Of a DNA stretch of 64,000 bases, positions 56,679 to 64,000 are shown one piece after another. The stretch comes from Streptomyces thermolilacinus SPC6 (lineage in GTDB: Bacteria; Actinomycetota; Actinomycetes; Streptomycetales; Streptomycetaceae): positions 2,581,895 through 2,645,894 of the forward strand of contig NZ_ASHX02000001.1 in NCBI RefSeq assembly GCF_000478605.2. Direction: 5' to 3'. The position numbers and the translations under genes were made by a program. Each line of letters opens with the position of its first letter. Position 1 is the stretch's first letter. The notes below the pieces were generated by a model. That model was given only the letters and a program-made list of their open reading frames with translations. It was not told the DNA's origin and did no database searches.

Positions 56679-56731
56679 CACCGACCGGCCGCGGACGGCC
56701 GACTCCCGTTCCGAGCGCCGATGAAGTCCGC

Positions 56732-56796
56732 GCACCGCACGTTGTGGGCAGTCGTTCCGCTGGGGCGGAACGGGTGGGCACAACGTGGCACGGTGC
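56732..56796. repeat. long intergenic hairpin element (interspersed-repeat-like)
   Basis: A nested dyad: GCACCG (56732-56737) with CGGTGC (56791-56796), CACGTTGTG (56738-56746) with CACAACGTG (56779-56787), and CGTTCCGC (56753-56760) with GCGGAACG (56765-56772), separated by a symmetric 6x6 internal loop (GGCAGT opposite GGTGGG). The core resembles hairpins I have seen repeatedly in Streptomyces intergenic regions. It is not needed as a terminator alone. Confidence 0.7.
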
Positions 56797-56871
56797 CCTG
56801 AGCAGGGCTCCCCGCACCGGGGCGAGGTACTGGCGCGCGACCCGGCTGCACGGGGCACCCCTTGTGCCCAA

Positions 56872-56911
56872 CCTCCCCCAGGATCTCGGCTTCGCTCGAC
56901 CAGGGGGGAGG
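56872..56911. repeat. second intergenic inverted repeat
   Basis: CCTCCCCC (56872-56879) and GGGGGAGG (56904-56911) flank a core with TCTCGGCTTCGCTCGA. Of the type common in Streptomyces intergenic DNA. A GGGCACCCCTTGTGCCC hairpin lies just before it. Confidence 0.5.
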
Positions 56912-57053
56912 AACGCCTGCCCACAATCGTGGCGACGGCCGGGGCGCGGGCCCCGGTGTTCCGGCCAAACGCCGCTGACGCGGGGCCGGTTGGCGCGTCG
57001 ACGCCAAGGAGGACTCGGTACGGCATCGGTTGGCGCCGGTTCGGAAACTCTCC

Positions 57054-57109
57054 GCGACACCCCGGCCACCCAAGGCTATTCTGCGGCTGATGGTGTGACA
57101 GGACCTGTC
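57054..57109 (+). promoter_or_regulatory. promoter and operator of the NTPase/receptor operon
   Basis: GCGACA (57054-57059), 17-bp spacer, TATTCT (57077-57082). Just downstream of the expected start, the palindrome GACAGG-A-CCTGTC (57097-57109) is placed like a repressor site. Confidence 0.5.
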
Positions 57110-57142
57110 TTGTGGCGCTGACGCTGCACCGGGGGGTGGCGG

Positions 57143-59392
57143 GTGGACAGAGAGCTGTACGGCCGTGAGGCGGTGTTGGACCCGTCAGGTCTCGTCGCGC
57201 GTCTGACCGGCCTCGCCCCGTACGGTTTCGCGGGCGTCCGCCACGAGCACGGCGACGACCCGCCGGTCACCGTCTTCACCGGCGGCCGGGGCATGGGGAA
57301 GACCGCGCTGCTCAAGCAGATCCGCAACGCCTACCGGCGCGGCACCCCGCTCGCCCTCCTCGACTGCGGGCGCCTGGAGGAGCCCGCCGAGCACGGCCCC
57401 GGCTGGAGCCCGGTCACCGGCGCCCTCGGCGAGCTGGCCGTGCAGCTGTCGCCGCGGGTGCTGTCGGCGCGGCCCGTGGAGTTCCCGCGCCTCGCCCTGG
57501 GCCTCGCCGCGGTCACCAGCATCAGCTGGTCCCAGGAGGACGACGAGCGGGCCCGCCGTGACCTCCAGCGCCTCGGGCCGGTCCTCTCGACGGTGGACGA
57601 GTCGCGCGGCATGGCCACCGCCTGGGTCGGCAAGGTCCTCGCCAAGCTCGCCGCGAAGGTCGCCGAGGGCGCCGCGCCGATGGCCGGGGTCCTCGCGGAG
57701 GCGACGGTGGAGACCGTCCTTGAGGACGTGTTCGGCCGTTCCCAGCGCCGCTCCGAGACCTGGTACGGCTCCTACCGCAGCGCCGGCGGCAACGGCAAGA
57801 TGGGCCTGCGCCAGCTCGCCGTGGACTTCGCGCAGGGCGGGCCGCGCAGGACCGACGCGGAGGACTTCCTCGTGGGCGCCCTCGTCGAGGACCTGCGCCG
57901 CGCGTACACCGGCCTGACCCGGCTCGGCACCCGGCGCGGCCGCCCGGTGATCCTGCTGGACAACGCCCATCTGCCGCTCGGCCGCCGCCTGGTCGAGCCG
58001 ATCCTGCGGGACCGCGCGGACGGCCGCCGCGACCAGACCGTCGTCATCGCCGCGTCCCGCGACCGGGCCCACGAGGGGCTGCGCCGCGCGACCCGCCTGC
58101 GGTTACCCGAGGTCGCGCACCGGGCGCCCTGCCCGCGCGGCACGGACATCACGTCGGGCATCCTCGCGGTGGAGCTGACCCCGCTGAGCCCGGCGCAGAC
58201 GCGGGCCCTGTTCGACCGGTACGACCCGGCCGGGCGCACACCGCCCGAACTGCCCGGCGCGGTGCACCGGCTGACCGGCGGGCGGCCGCTGGCCGTGGCG
58301 CTGCTCGGGCAGGCCGCGGGCGAGGCCCCCGCAGGGGAGCGGGGCACGCTCACGCCGGGCTCGCTGCTGGACCTGGCGGTCGAGGTGCGGGAGGACGCGC
58401 CCGCCGTGCCGGTCGCCGACACGCTGCTGGCCGAGCTGCTGCCTGAGCTGCGCCGCGACGAGGCGGCCGCGCTGACCGTACTGGCGGCCGCGCACGACGA
58501 GGAGTCGGCGCGGGCGCTGGCCCGCACCCGGCTGCGGGCCGCGTCCGTGGACGGGGACGTGACGCTGCGGCTGCGGGACGCGCTGCGGGGCGACGGCTGG
58601 CTCGCGGGCGCGGCGCGCGGCGGGACTTCCGGCGGCGGTGCGGGCTCGGGCGGTACGGCCGGGGACGGTACGGCCGGGGGCGGTACGGCCGGGGGCGGTA
58701 CGGGACCGGGCGGCGCGGGGGCCGGGTCCGGGTTCGGTGCGGCCGGTGGGCCGGGTGGGGCCGGGGGGCGTACGGGGGCCGTGCCCTCGTACTTCGTGGC
58801 CGACCCGCTGCTGCGCGCCCTGCTCCTGCACCGGCTCCGCTTCCAGGACGGCGACGCCCCGGTGTACGCCGCGTGGCGGGCCGTCCACGAGACGCTGCTC
58901 GCCCACTACGGCCCGCGCCCCGCCCCGTACCGGCTCCGTCAGGAACTGGCGCTCGGGCGCGTGGACGGCGCGGTGGCCGCCCTGCGCGACGGCTTCGCCG
59001 ACCCGGACGTGGGGGCCTGGCTGGACCGGCTGCTGTTCGTCGCGACGGCGCCGTACCCCCGCGTCCCCCACCGCTCCGGGCCCGATCCCCGCCGGGCCGT
59101 CGCGCTCGGGAGGGACCCGGGCCCCGTCGAGGCGCTCACCGGTCTCGACGAGGCGGCGAAGGCCCTGCACCAGTCGGTGCGGCGGCTGCTGCACGCGGTG
59201 TGGCTGCTCACCGACCCGCTGGCGCTGCCCGACGACGACGTGATCGAGCGGATGGCACACGAGCTGCGCCAGCTGTCGGGCCGCCATCTGACCGGCAGCC
59301 TTCCGCTGTGGGACGCGGCCACCCACTGGCCGAGGGACATACGGGCCTGGCGAGCGCCGTCGTCGCCGCCGGGCAGCGAGGACGGAGCCTGA
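57143..59392 (+). CDS. P-loop NTPase (AAA/STAND-like) of unknown function
   Basis: 749 residues. Walker A GGRGMGKT (47-54), Walker B RPVILLD (267-273) followed by N, and a sensor-like VVIAASRD (300-307), then a helical region with LTPLSPAQTRALFDRY and a long C-terminal helical/variable part. A Gly-rich low-complexity linker (~490-545) separates the C-terminus. No enzymatic effector domain or TPR/WD repeats are evident, so a regulatory STAND-like switch is only inference. GTG at 57143. TTA at 58103-58105 (codon 321) makes it potentially bldA-dependent. Gene 5 nt upstream of the receptor gene, so one operon. Confidence 0.75.
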   Translation: MDRELYGREAVLDPSGLVARLTGLAPYGFAGVRHEHGDDPPVTVFTGGRGMGKTALLKQIRNAYRRGTPLALLDCGRLEEPAEHGPGWSPVTGALGELAVQLSPRVLSARPVEFPRLALGLAAVTSISWSQEDDERARRDLQRLGPVLSTVDESRGMATAWVGKVLAKLAAKVAEGAAPMAGVLAEATVETVLEDVFGRSQRRSETWYGSYRSAGGNGKMGLRQLAVDFAQGGPRRTDAEDFLVGALVEDLRRAYTGLTRLGTRRGRPVILLDNAHLPLGRRLVEPILRDRADGRRDQTVVIAASRDRAHEGLRRATRLRLPEVAHRAPCPRGTDITSGILAVELTPLSPAQTRALFDRYDPAGRTPPELPGAVHRLTGGRPLAVALLGQAAGEAPAGERGTLTPGSLLDLAVEVREDAPAVPVADTLLAELLPELRRDEAAALTVLAAAHDEESARALARTRLRAASVDGDVTLRLRDALRGDGWLAGAARGGTSGGGAGSGGTAGDGTAGGGTAGGGTGPGGAGAGSGFGAAGGPGGAGGRTGAVPSYFVADPLLRALLLHRLRFQDGDAPVYAAWRAVHETLLAHYGPRPAPYRLRQELALGRVDGAVAALRDGFADPDVGAWLDRLLFVATAPYPRVPHRSGPDPRRAVALGRDPGPVEALTGLDEAAKALHQSVRRLLHAVWLLTDPLALPDDDVIERMAHELRQLSGRHLTGSLPLWDAATHWPRDIRAWRAPSSPPGSEDGA
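58651..58710 (+). repeat. 15-bp tandem repeats encoding the Gly-rich linker
   Basis: Four units (CGGTACGGCCGGGGG consensus) at 58651, 58666, 58681 and a diverged one at 58696 encode GGTAG-type pentapeptides in the NTPase linker. Confidence 0.8.
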
Positions 59393-59397
59393 CGAGC

Positions 59398-60948
59398 ATG
59401 GACAACCCCTTCCGGTACCGCCTCTTCTACACCGTCCGCCAGAAGATCGTCACCAGTGTGGTGGTCCTCGCCCTGCTCGCCTGGGGCACCGTCACCGTCG
59501 TCCAGCGCGTCACCAAGCCCGAGGACCGCTCGTGTGCCCCGGGCGTGGCTCGTCCGGTCGGCAGCGAGGAGTGCGTCGGCGTCGCCACGGCCGGAGACGG
59601 CTACGACTTCGGCGAGTCGCGCCTCACCCTGGTCGCGGACGCGATCGGCCGGGAGAACGCCGCGCTGAAGGACGGCCAGTACACGACGGTCGCCCTGCTG
59701 CTGCCGCTCACGTCCACCAGTCCCGGGCTGCGCGAGAAGGTGCTGAACGAGCTGCACGGCGCGTTCGCCCAGCAGTACCGGGCCAACCGGCACAACAACG
59801 AGACCCCGAAGATCCGCCTCGTCCTCGCCAACACCGGCAAGGACAACCTCCACTGGAAGACGGCCGTCGAACAGCTGAAGAACATGACCGGCGAACCGCA
59901 CCACCTGCGGGCCGTGTCCGGCATCGCGACCAGCAGCACCGAGGTGCGCAGCGCGGTCGGGGAGCTGACCGGCAAGGGCATCGCGGTGGTCGGCACCACC
60001 ATCACCGCCGACGACATCGCCAACGGCCCCGGAGGGCAGCCCTTCCCCGGCCTCGCCCGGGTCTCCCCCACCAACGGCGACGAGGCGCAGGCGCTGACCC
60101 GGCTCGGCCCGGTGGACCCGGAGAAGACGCTGATGGTGCACGATACGCGGACCGGCGACCACTACACGGACACGCTGAGGAAGGCGTTCTCGCAGCTGCT
60201 TGGCCGGCACGCGTACGAGCCGCGGGTGTTCACCTCCGATACGGACCCGAACGCCGAGGGGACGACGCCCCTCAGGTTCCGGCGGATCACCCAGGACCTG
60301 TGCATCATGCCCACGGAGACGGTGTTCTTCGCCGGGCGGCACACGCAGCTGCGGCAGTTCATCAACGCGCTGGGCGCCCGGGGCTGCAAGGAGCGGAAGT
60401 TCCTGCTGCTGACCGGCGACGAGGGCTCGTACCTGGGCACGGACCCGCAGCTGGACCGCGCGGCGCTGGAGAGCGGCCTCACGGTGCAGTACGCGGCCCT
60501 CGCGCATCCGGACGCGTGGCGGGCCCGGCCCGGCTACCAGCCGCCGAAGACGGGCGGGTCGGCGGAGGCGTACGACGCGTTCGTCCGGGCGCTGGACGAC
60601 GTGACGAAGGAGCCGGCGGGGCCGCTCGGGCCGACGACCCTCTCGGACGGACAGGCGATCATCGCGTACGACGCCATGGCGCTGGCCGTGCAGGCCATCC
60701 GGGAGGCGACGCCGGACGGCGAGATGATCCCCCCGCTGAAGGAGGTGCGGGACTTGTGGCCGGACATCAAGGGCTCGCTGAAGGTGGAGGGCGCGAGCGG
60801 CTGGATCTGCCTGGACAACCACGGCAACCCGTACAACAAGGCGGTACCGGTGGTGCAGCTGACGCGAGGCGGGCCCCGGTTCGTGAGGATGGCCTGGCCG
60901 GAGGGCCAACCCCCGGACGACGAGTGCGTGCGCATGCCGCGGAGTTGA
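59398..60948 (+). CDS. membrane-anchored type 1 periplasmic-binding-protein-like receptor
   Basis: 516 residues. A short cytoplasmic N-terminus (MDNPFRYRLFYTVRQK), one helix (~17-36) and an extracellular domain of the type 1 PBP (branched-chain amino acid receptor) class: VALLLPLTS, the Rossmann-like AVSGIATSSTEVRSAVGELT, GIAVVGTTITADDIANG, TLMVHDTRTGDHYTDTLRKAF and FLLLTGDEGSYLG. Cysteines at about 46, 55, 302 and 332 may form disulfides. No transporter permease is adjacent, so it is more likely a sensor than a solute-uptake protein. ATG at 59398, 5 nt after the NTPase stop. Confidence 0.75.
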   Translation: MDNPFRYRLFYTVRQKIVTSVVVLALLAWGTVTVVQRVTKPEDRSCAPGVARPVGSEECVGVATAGDGYDFGESRLTLVADAIGRENAALKDGQYTTVALLLPLTSTSPGLREKVLNELHGAFAQQYRANRHNNETPKIRLVLANTGKDNLHWKTAVEQLKNMTGEPHHLRAVSGIATSSTEVRSAVGELTGKGIAVVGTTITADDIANGPGGQPFPGLARVSPTNGDEAQALTRLGPVDPEKTLMVHDTRTGDHYTDTLRKAFSQLLGRHAYEPRVFTSDTDPNAEGTTPLRFRRITQDLCIMPTETVFFAGRHTQLRQFINALGARGCKERKFLLLTGDEGSYLGTDPQLDRAALESGLTVQYAALAHPDAWRARPGYQPPKTGGSAEAYDAFVRALDDVTKEPAGPLGPTTLSDGQAIIAYDAMALAVQAIREATPDGEMIPPLKEVRDLWPDIKGSLKVEGASGWICLDNHGNPYNKAVPVVQLTRGGPRFVRMAWPEGQPPDDECVRMPRS

Positions 60949-60984
60949 GTACGGCGTCGTCCGCCGTACCCGGGGCCGCCGAGT

Positions 60985-61019
60985 GCCCCGGCGCCCGCTG
61001 CCGAGGCGGGTGCCGGGGC
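60985..61019. terminator. terminator between receptor and ccsB genes
   Basis: GCCCCGGCGCCCGC (60985-60998) pairs with GCGGGTGCCGGGGC (61006-61019), one G-U pair, 7-nt loop. A 14-bp tandem duplication GGGGCAGGGTGCCC lies just after (61027-61054). Confidence 0.75.
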
Positions 61020-61065
61020 GGGCTCCGGGGCAGGGTGCCCGGGGCAGGGTGCCCGGGCGGCGCGC

Positions 61066-62154
61066 CTACTCCACGCCCGCGTACGAGTGCAGGCTGTTCA
61101 CGAAGAGGTTGACGCCGTAGTAGTTGAACAGCCAGCAGGCGAAGGCGATCAGGGCGATGTACGACGCCTTGCGGCCCTTCCAGCCGACGGTCGCGCGGGC
61201 GTGCAGGTACGCGGCGTAGGCGACCCAGGTGATGAAGGACCAGACCTCCTTGGCGTCCCAGCCCCAGTAGCGGCCCCAGGCGTCACCGGCCCAGATGGCG
61301 CCCGCGATGATCGTGAACGTCCACAGCGGGAAGACGGCGGCGTTGACCCGGTACGCGAACTTGTCGAACGTCGCGGCAGACGGCAGCCGCTCCATGACGG
61401 AGCGGGTGAACGCGGACGGCTTGCCGCCGCCCGCGACCTTCGCCTCGTAGTTGTCGCGCAGCAGGTACAGCAGCGTGGTGACGGCGCCGATGTAGAAGAC
61501 CGCGCCGCAGAAGATGGCGGTGGAGACGTGGATCCACAGCCAGTACGAGTCGAGGGCCGGGACGAGCTGGTCGCTCTCGGTGTACAGCCAGGTGGTGGCG
61601 AGGCCCAGGTCGAGCAGGACGGTCGTGACCAGGGGCAGGCCCAGCCAGCGGACGTTCTTCCCGGCGAGGAGGAAGGCGAGGTACGCACCTGCGGCGACGG
61701 TCGAGAACGTCAGCGAGAACTCGTACATGTTGCCCCACGGCGCCCGCTGCACCGACAGGGCGCGGGCGACGACACCGCCCGCCTCCAGCAGGAACGCCAG
61801 GGTGGTGAGCGACACGGCGATGCGCCCGTACAGGTCGCCCTTCTCGTCGCCCGCGGCCGCGCCGGGGCCGTCGGGCACGTCCCGCGCACCGGCCGCGCCG
61901 CGCGTGACGATCTCGGGCTTGTCCAGCACGGCGGTACCGGCGCCCTGCTTGCCGCGCACCTGGACGGCGGGCGCCCCGGTCCGGGTGCTCGCCGTCGCGG
62001 TGAGGGCGGCGGCGGTGCGGCCGACCTTGCTGCGGCTGCCGAGCACCCACTCGGCGATGTGGGCGAGGAACGCCAGCGTGTACACGGCCATGGCCGAGTA
62101 GACGAGGGTGTTGCTGATGTTCGCCAGGTCTTCGTTGGCGGCGGCGATGATCAC
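61066..62154 (-). CDS. ccsB: cytochrome c biogenesis protein CcsB (CcsA family)
   Basis: 362 residues, about eight helices. The haem-handling WWD-type segment GDAWGRYWGWDAKEVWSF and WGNMYEFSLTF are characteristic; the central loop (~50-110) is long. Partners ResB in System II haem attachment to apocytochrome c outside the membrane. GTG at 62154 overlaps the resB stop (GTGA). Confidence 0.93.
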   Translation of the reverse strand: MIIAAANEDLANISNTLVYSAMAVYTLAFLAHIAEWVLGSRSKVGRTAAALTATASTRTGAPAVQVRGKQGAGTAVLDKPEIVTRGAAGARDVPDGPGAAAGDEKGDLYGRIAVSLTTLAFLLEAGGVVARALSVQRAPWGNMYEFSLTFSTVAAGAYLAFLLAGKNVRWLGLPLVTTVLLDLGLATTWLYTESDQLVPALDSYWLWIHVSTAIFCGAVFYIGAVTTLLYLLRDNYEAKVAGGGKPSAFTRSVMERLPSAATFDKFAYRVNAAVFPLWTFTIIAGAIWAGDAWGRYWGWDAKEVWSFITWVAYAAYLHARATVGWKGRKASYIALIAFACWLFNYYGVNLFVNSLHSYAGVE

Positions 62155-63971
62155 TGCGATGCCCCTTCGGCGGGAACAGCCTCTTCGGCGGGTTCGGGGT
62201 TCTCGGCGTCGTCCGTGTGAGCGGCACCGGCGTCCGGCGCGGTCGGCACCACGGAGTGGACCTGGTCCGCCAGCTCGGCCAGCTCCTCGGCGAGCTTCGA
62301 CGACTCGCTGCGCCCGAGGCCCGCCATCTCCACGACGGTCACACCGTCCTCAGCCGTCACGGCCCGCACCCAGACGCGGCGCCGCTGGATGAACAGCGAG
62401 CCCATCAGGCCCAGGATCGCGGCGACGGCGCCGGTGAGCGCCCAGCCGTTGCCCGGCTGCTGGCTGATCTGGAAGCTGGCCCACTCCTTGATCTCCCGCT
62501 CGAAGGTGATCGAGCCCGCCCCGTCGGGGAGCGTGAAGGTCTCACCGGGCTTGAGCTGCTTCTTCAGGATGTCGCCGCGCGCGTCCTTGAACGGCTTCAT
62601 CTTGGACGTGTCGAGCTGGTACACGTTCTGCGGCACGCCCGAGTCGGCGCGCAGGTCGCCGTGGTAGGCGGAGACGCTCAGGCGCGGGTCCACGAGCGCG
62701 GGGAAGACGGAGAACATCTGGCCCTGCCCCTCGCCGGCGAACGTCGGCACGAAGAACATCGGGATGCCCAGCTGGTCGCGCTTGCCGCTCTTGTCCTTGT
62801 AGCCGTCCTTCACCTTGAGGACGCCCTGCGAGGTGACGTTGGCGTCGAGCGGCAGCAGCGGCACGGGACCCTGGCTGACGATCTCGCCCTTGCCGTCCCG
62901 GACGGTGACGACGGGGGCGTACCCGTGCTCGATCAGGTACACCTTCGCGCCGTCCACCTTGAGCGGCTCGTTGACGCGGATGACGGCGTTCTTGTCCGGG
63001 CCGCCCTTCTCGGAGTACGTGACGGCCGCCTCGAACGTGCGGGGCGTGCCGCGCTGCGGGCCGGTCGCCTCGTACGTGCCGGTGAACTCCTTCAGTTCGA
63101 AGCTGAAGTGTCCGAGGTCGTCCAGGGCGAACAGGGAGCCGGACCGGAAGTCGTCGTACTGGCTCAGCGTGTTGGCGAAGCCGTCGCCCTCCACGATGAG
63201 CTTGCCGCCCTCGGAGCGGAACAGCTGCCCGGCGGCGAAGGCGAGGAGCATCACGATCAGCGCGATGTGGAAGACGAGGTTTCCCGCCTCGCGGAGGTAG
63301 CCCTTCTCGGCCGCGACCGCGTCACCGGACGCGTGGACCCGGAACCGCCGCTTCCGCAGCACCTTCACGGCCGCCTCGCGGACCCCCTCGGGTTCGGCCT
63401 CGGTGCGCCAGGTCGTGTACGCGGGGAGGCGGGTGAGCCGCTTGGGCGCGCCCGGCGGGCGGCTGCGCAGCTGGCCGACGAACTGCGTGCTGCGCGGGAG
63501 GATGCAGCCGATGAGGGAGACGAACAGCAGGATGTAGATCGCGGAGAACCACACCGACGTGTAGACGTCGAAAAGCTGGAGCTTCTCGTAGATCGGCGTG
63601 AGCGTCTTGTGGGACTCCTTGAAGGCGTTGACCTTCATCTCGTCCACGCCGGTCTGCGGGATGAGGGAGCCGGGGATCGCGGCGAGGGACAGCAGGAACA
63701 GCAGGATCAGCGCGACCCGCATGGAGGTCAGCTGCCGCCAGAACCAGCGGACCCAGCCGGTGAGGCCGAGGGCGGGGAGCACGGTGGACGCGGTCTCGGG
63801 GTCCTGCGCGGGGGCGGTGGACAGCCGCTCCCCGGCGGCGCCGATGGACTGCTCGTCCAGGGCCTGCGCGTCCAGGGCCTGCGCGTCGGCGGTCCGGGTG
63901 GCGGGGGTCCGCTCGCCGGGCGCGTCCGTGCCGGTGCGCCCGGTTCCGCCGGTGTGTTCGGTGTTGCTCAT
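62151..63971 (-). CDS. resB: cytochrome c biogenesis protein ResB
   Basis: 606 residues; System II haem-delivery subunit. N-terminal ~75 residues are disordered with a direct repeat AQALDAQALDEQ; then helices WFWRQLTSMRVALILLFLLSL, SAIYILLFVSLIGCILPR and NLVFHIALIVMLLAFAAG, a large extracytoplasmic domain, and a final helix NGWALTGAVAAILGLMGSLF. Family motifs SLAAIPGSLIPQ and GYLREAGNLVFH are present. ATG at 63971. Cotranscribed with ccsB. Confidence 0.93.
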   Translation of the reverse strand: MSNTEHTGGTGRTGTDAPGERTPATRTADAQALDAQALDEQSIGAAGERLSTAPAQDPETASTVLPALGLTGWVRWFWRQLTSMRVALILLFLLSLAAIPGSLIPQTGVDEMKVNAFKESHKTLTPIYEKLQLFDVYTSVWFSAIYILLFVSLIGCILPRSTQFVGQLRSRPPGAPKRLTRLPAYTTWRTEAEPEGVREAAVKVLRKRRFRVHASGDAVAAEKGYLREAGNLVFHIALIVMLLAFAAGQLFRSEGGKLIVEGDGFANTLSQYDDFRSGSLFALDDLGHFSFELKEFTGTYEATGPQRGTPRTFEAAVTYSEKGGPDKNAVIRVNEPLKVDGAKVYLIEHGYAPVVTVRDGKGEIVSQGPVPLLPLDANVTSQGVLKVKDGYKDKSGKRDQLGIPMFFVPTFAGEGQGQMFSVFPALVDPRLSVSAYHGDLRADSGVPQNVYQLDTSKMKPFKDARGDILKKQLKPGETFTLPDGAGSITFEREIKEWASFQISQQPGNGWALTGAVAAILGLMGSLFIQRRRVWVRAVTAEDGVTVVEMAGLGRSESSKLAEELAELADQVHSVVPTAPDAGAAHTDDAENPEPAEEAVPAEGASQ

Positions 63972-63979
63972 GGTGAACC

Positions 63980-64000
63980 TCAGATCCCCACCTGGAAGCC
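63980..64000 (-). CDS. C-terminus of an upstream gene, probably ccdA
   Basis: Only GFQVGI-stop is visible, ending 8 nt before the resB start. In Streptomyces the gene before resB in this cluster is normally ccdA (thiol-disulfide transmembrane protein). The assignment is context only. Confidence 0.4.
   Translation of the reverse strand, partial: GFQVGI

Noticed and set aside
61027..61054. 14-bp tandem duplication after the terminator near 61 kb
   Set aside because: Low-complexity GC-rich repeat without coding or symmetry; noted only with the terminator.

Overview
This window is a high-GC, gene-dense stretch with strong third-position GC bias, GTG starts and many 1-4 nt start/stop overlaps. 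Gene content points to a Streptomyces-type actinomycete chromosome core: a close homologue of the S. griseus aminopeptidase, the actinobacterial 14-gene nuo operon, the futalosine menaquinone genes, DUF4229, CGNR and Uma2 families. No rRNA, tRNA, CRISPR array, transposase or prophage was seen. All statements come from reading the sequence; no searches were run.

Layout. 1-12.3 kb: end of korA and korB (2-oxoacid:ferredoxin oxidoreductase), a RarD-type permease, a divergent CGNR/VOC pair sharing a palindromic promoter, a secreted zinc aminopeptidase, a LolA-like protein, a polyprenyl diphosphate synthase, fumarylacetoacetase, a secreted intradiol dioxygenase-CBM fusion, an AraC regulator and a secreted unknown. 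12.4-28.5 kb: complete nuoA-N on the minus strand, translationally coupled, with a Rex-type operator and CRP-like sites upstream. 29.2-37.1 kb: NlpC/P60 hydrolase, imine-reductase-like enzyme, GlxA-type regulator with an ankyrin protein, a geranylgeranyl-reductase-family flavoprotein (possibly menaquinone-modifying), a GNAT enzyme and a large zinc-ribbon membrane protein. 37.2-44 kb: menG, mqnC with a degenerate amidohydrolase-like partner, a Ser/Thr kinase, a lipoprotein esterase and mqnA. 44.1-49.6 kb: cold-shock gene with a terminator-like hairpin in its leader, DUF1992, TetR regulator, a DAACS-family symporter preceded by a Cys-rich leader peptide, DUF4229, GNAT and UdgX. 49.7-56 kb: mqnE, Lrp regulator with a small basic protein divergent to it, ubiX-, ubiA- and ubiD-like mqn genes with an unknown gene embedded in their operon, and a Uma2 protein. 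56.2-61 kb: an accessory-looking module of a PLDc_N membrane protein, a long intergenic hairpin repeat, a P-loop NTPase carrying a TTA codon and a membrane-anchored type 1 periplasmic-binding-like receptor. 61-64 kb: ccsB and resB cytochrome c maturation genes and the tail of a probable ccdA.

Together the core of the window is a respiratory neighbourhood: menaquinone synthesis (polyprenyl tail, futalosine route, C-methylation, probable side-chain reduction), the NADH:menaquinone oxidoreductase that uses it, and haem attachment for the downstream c-type cytochromes. The points most worth following up are the Cys leader peptide in front of an unusual DAACS transporter, the NTPase/receptor pair, the leaderless palindromic promoter of the CGNR/VOC pair, the cold-shock leader hairpin, and the unknown 168-residue gene inside the menaquinone operon.
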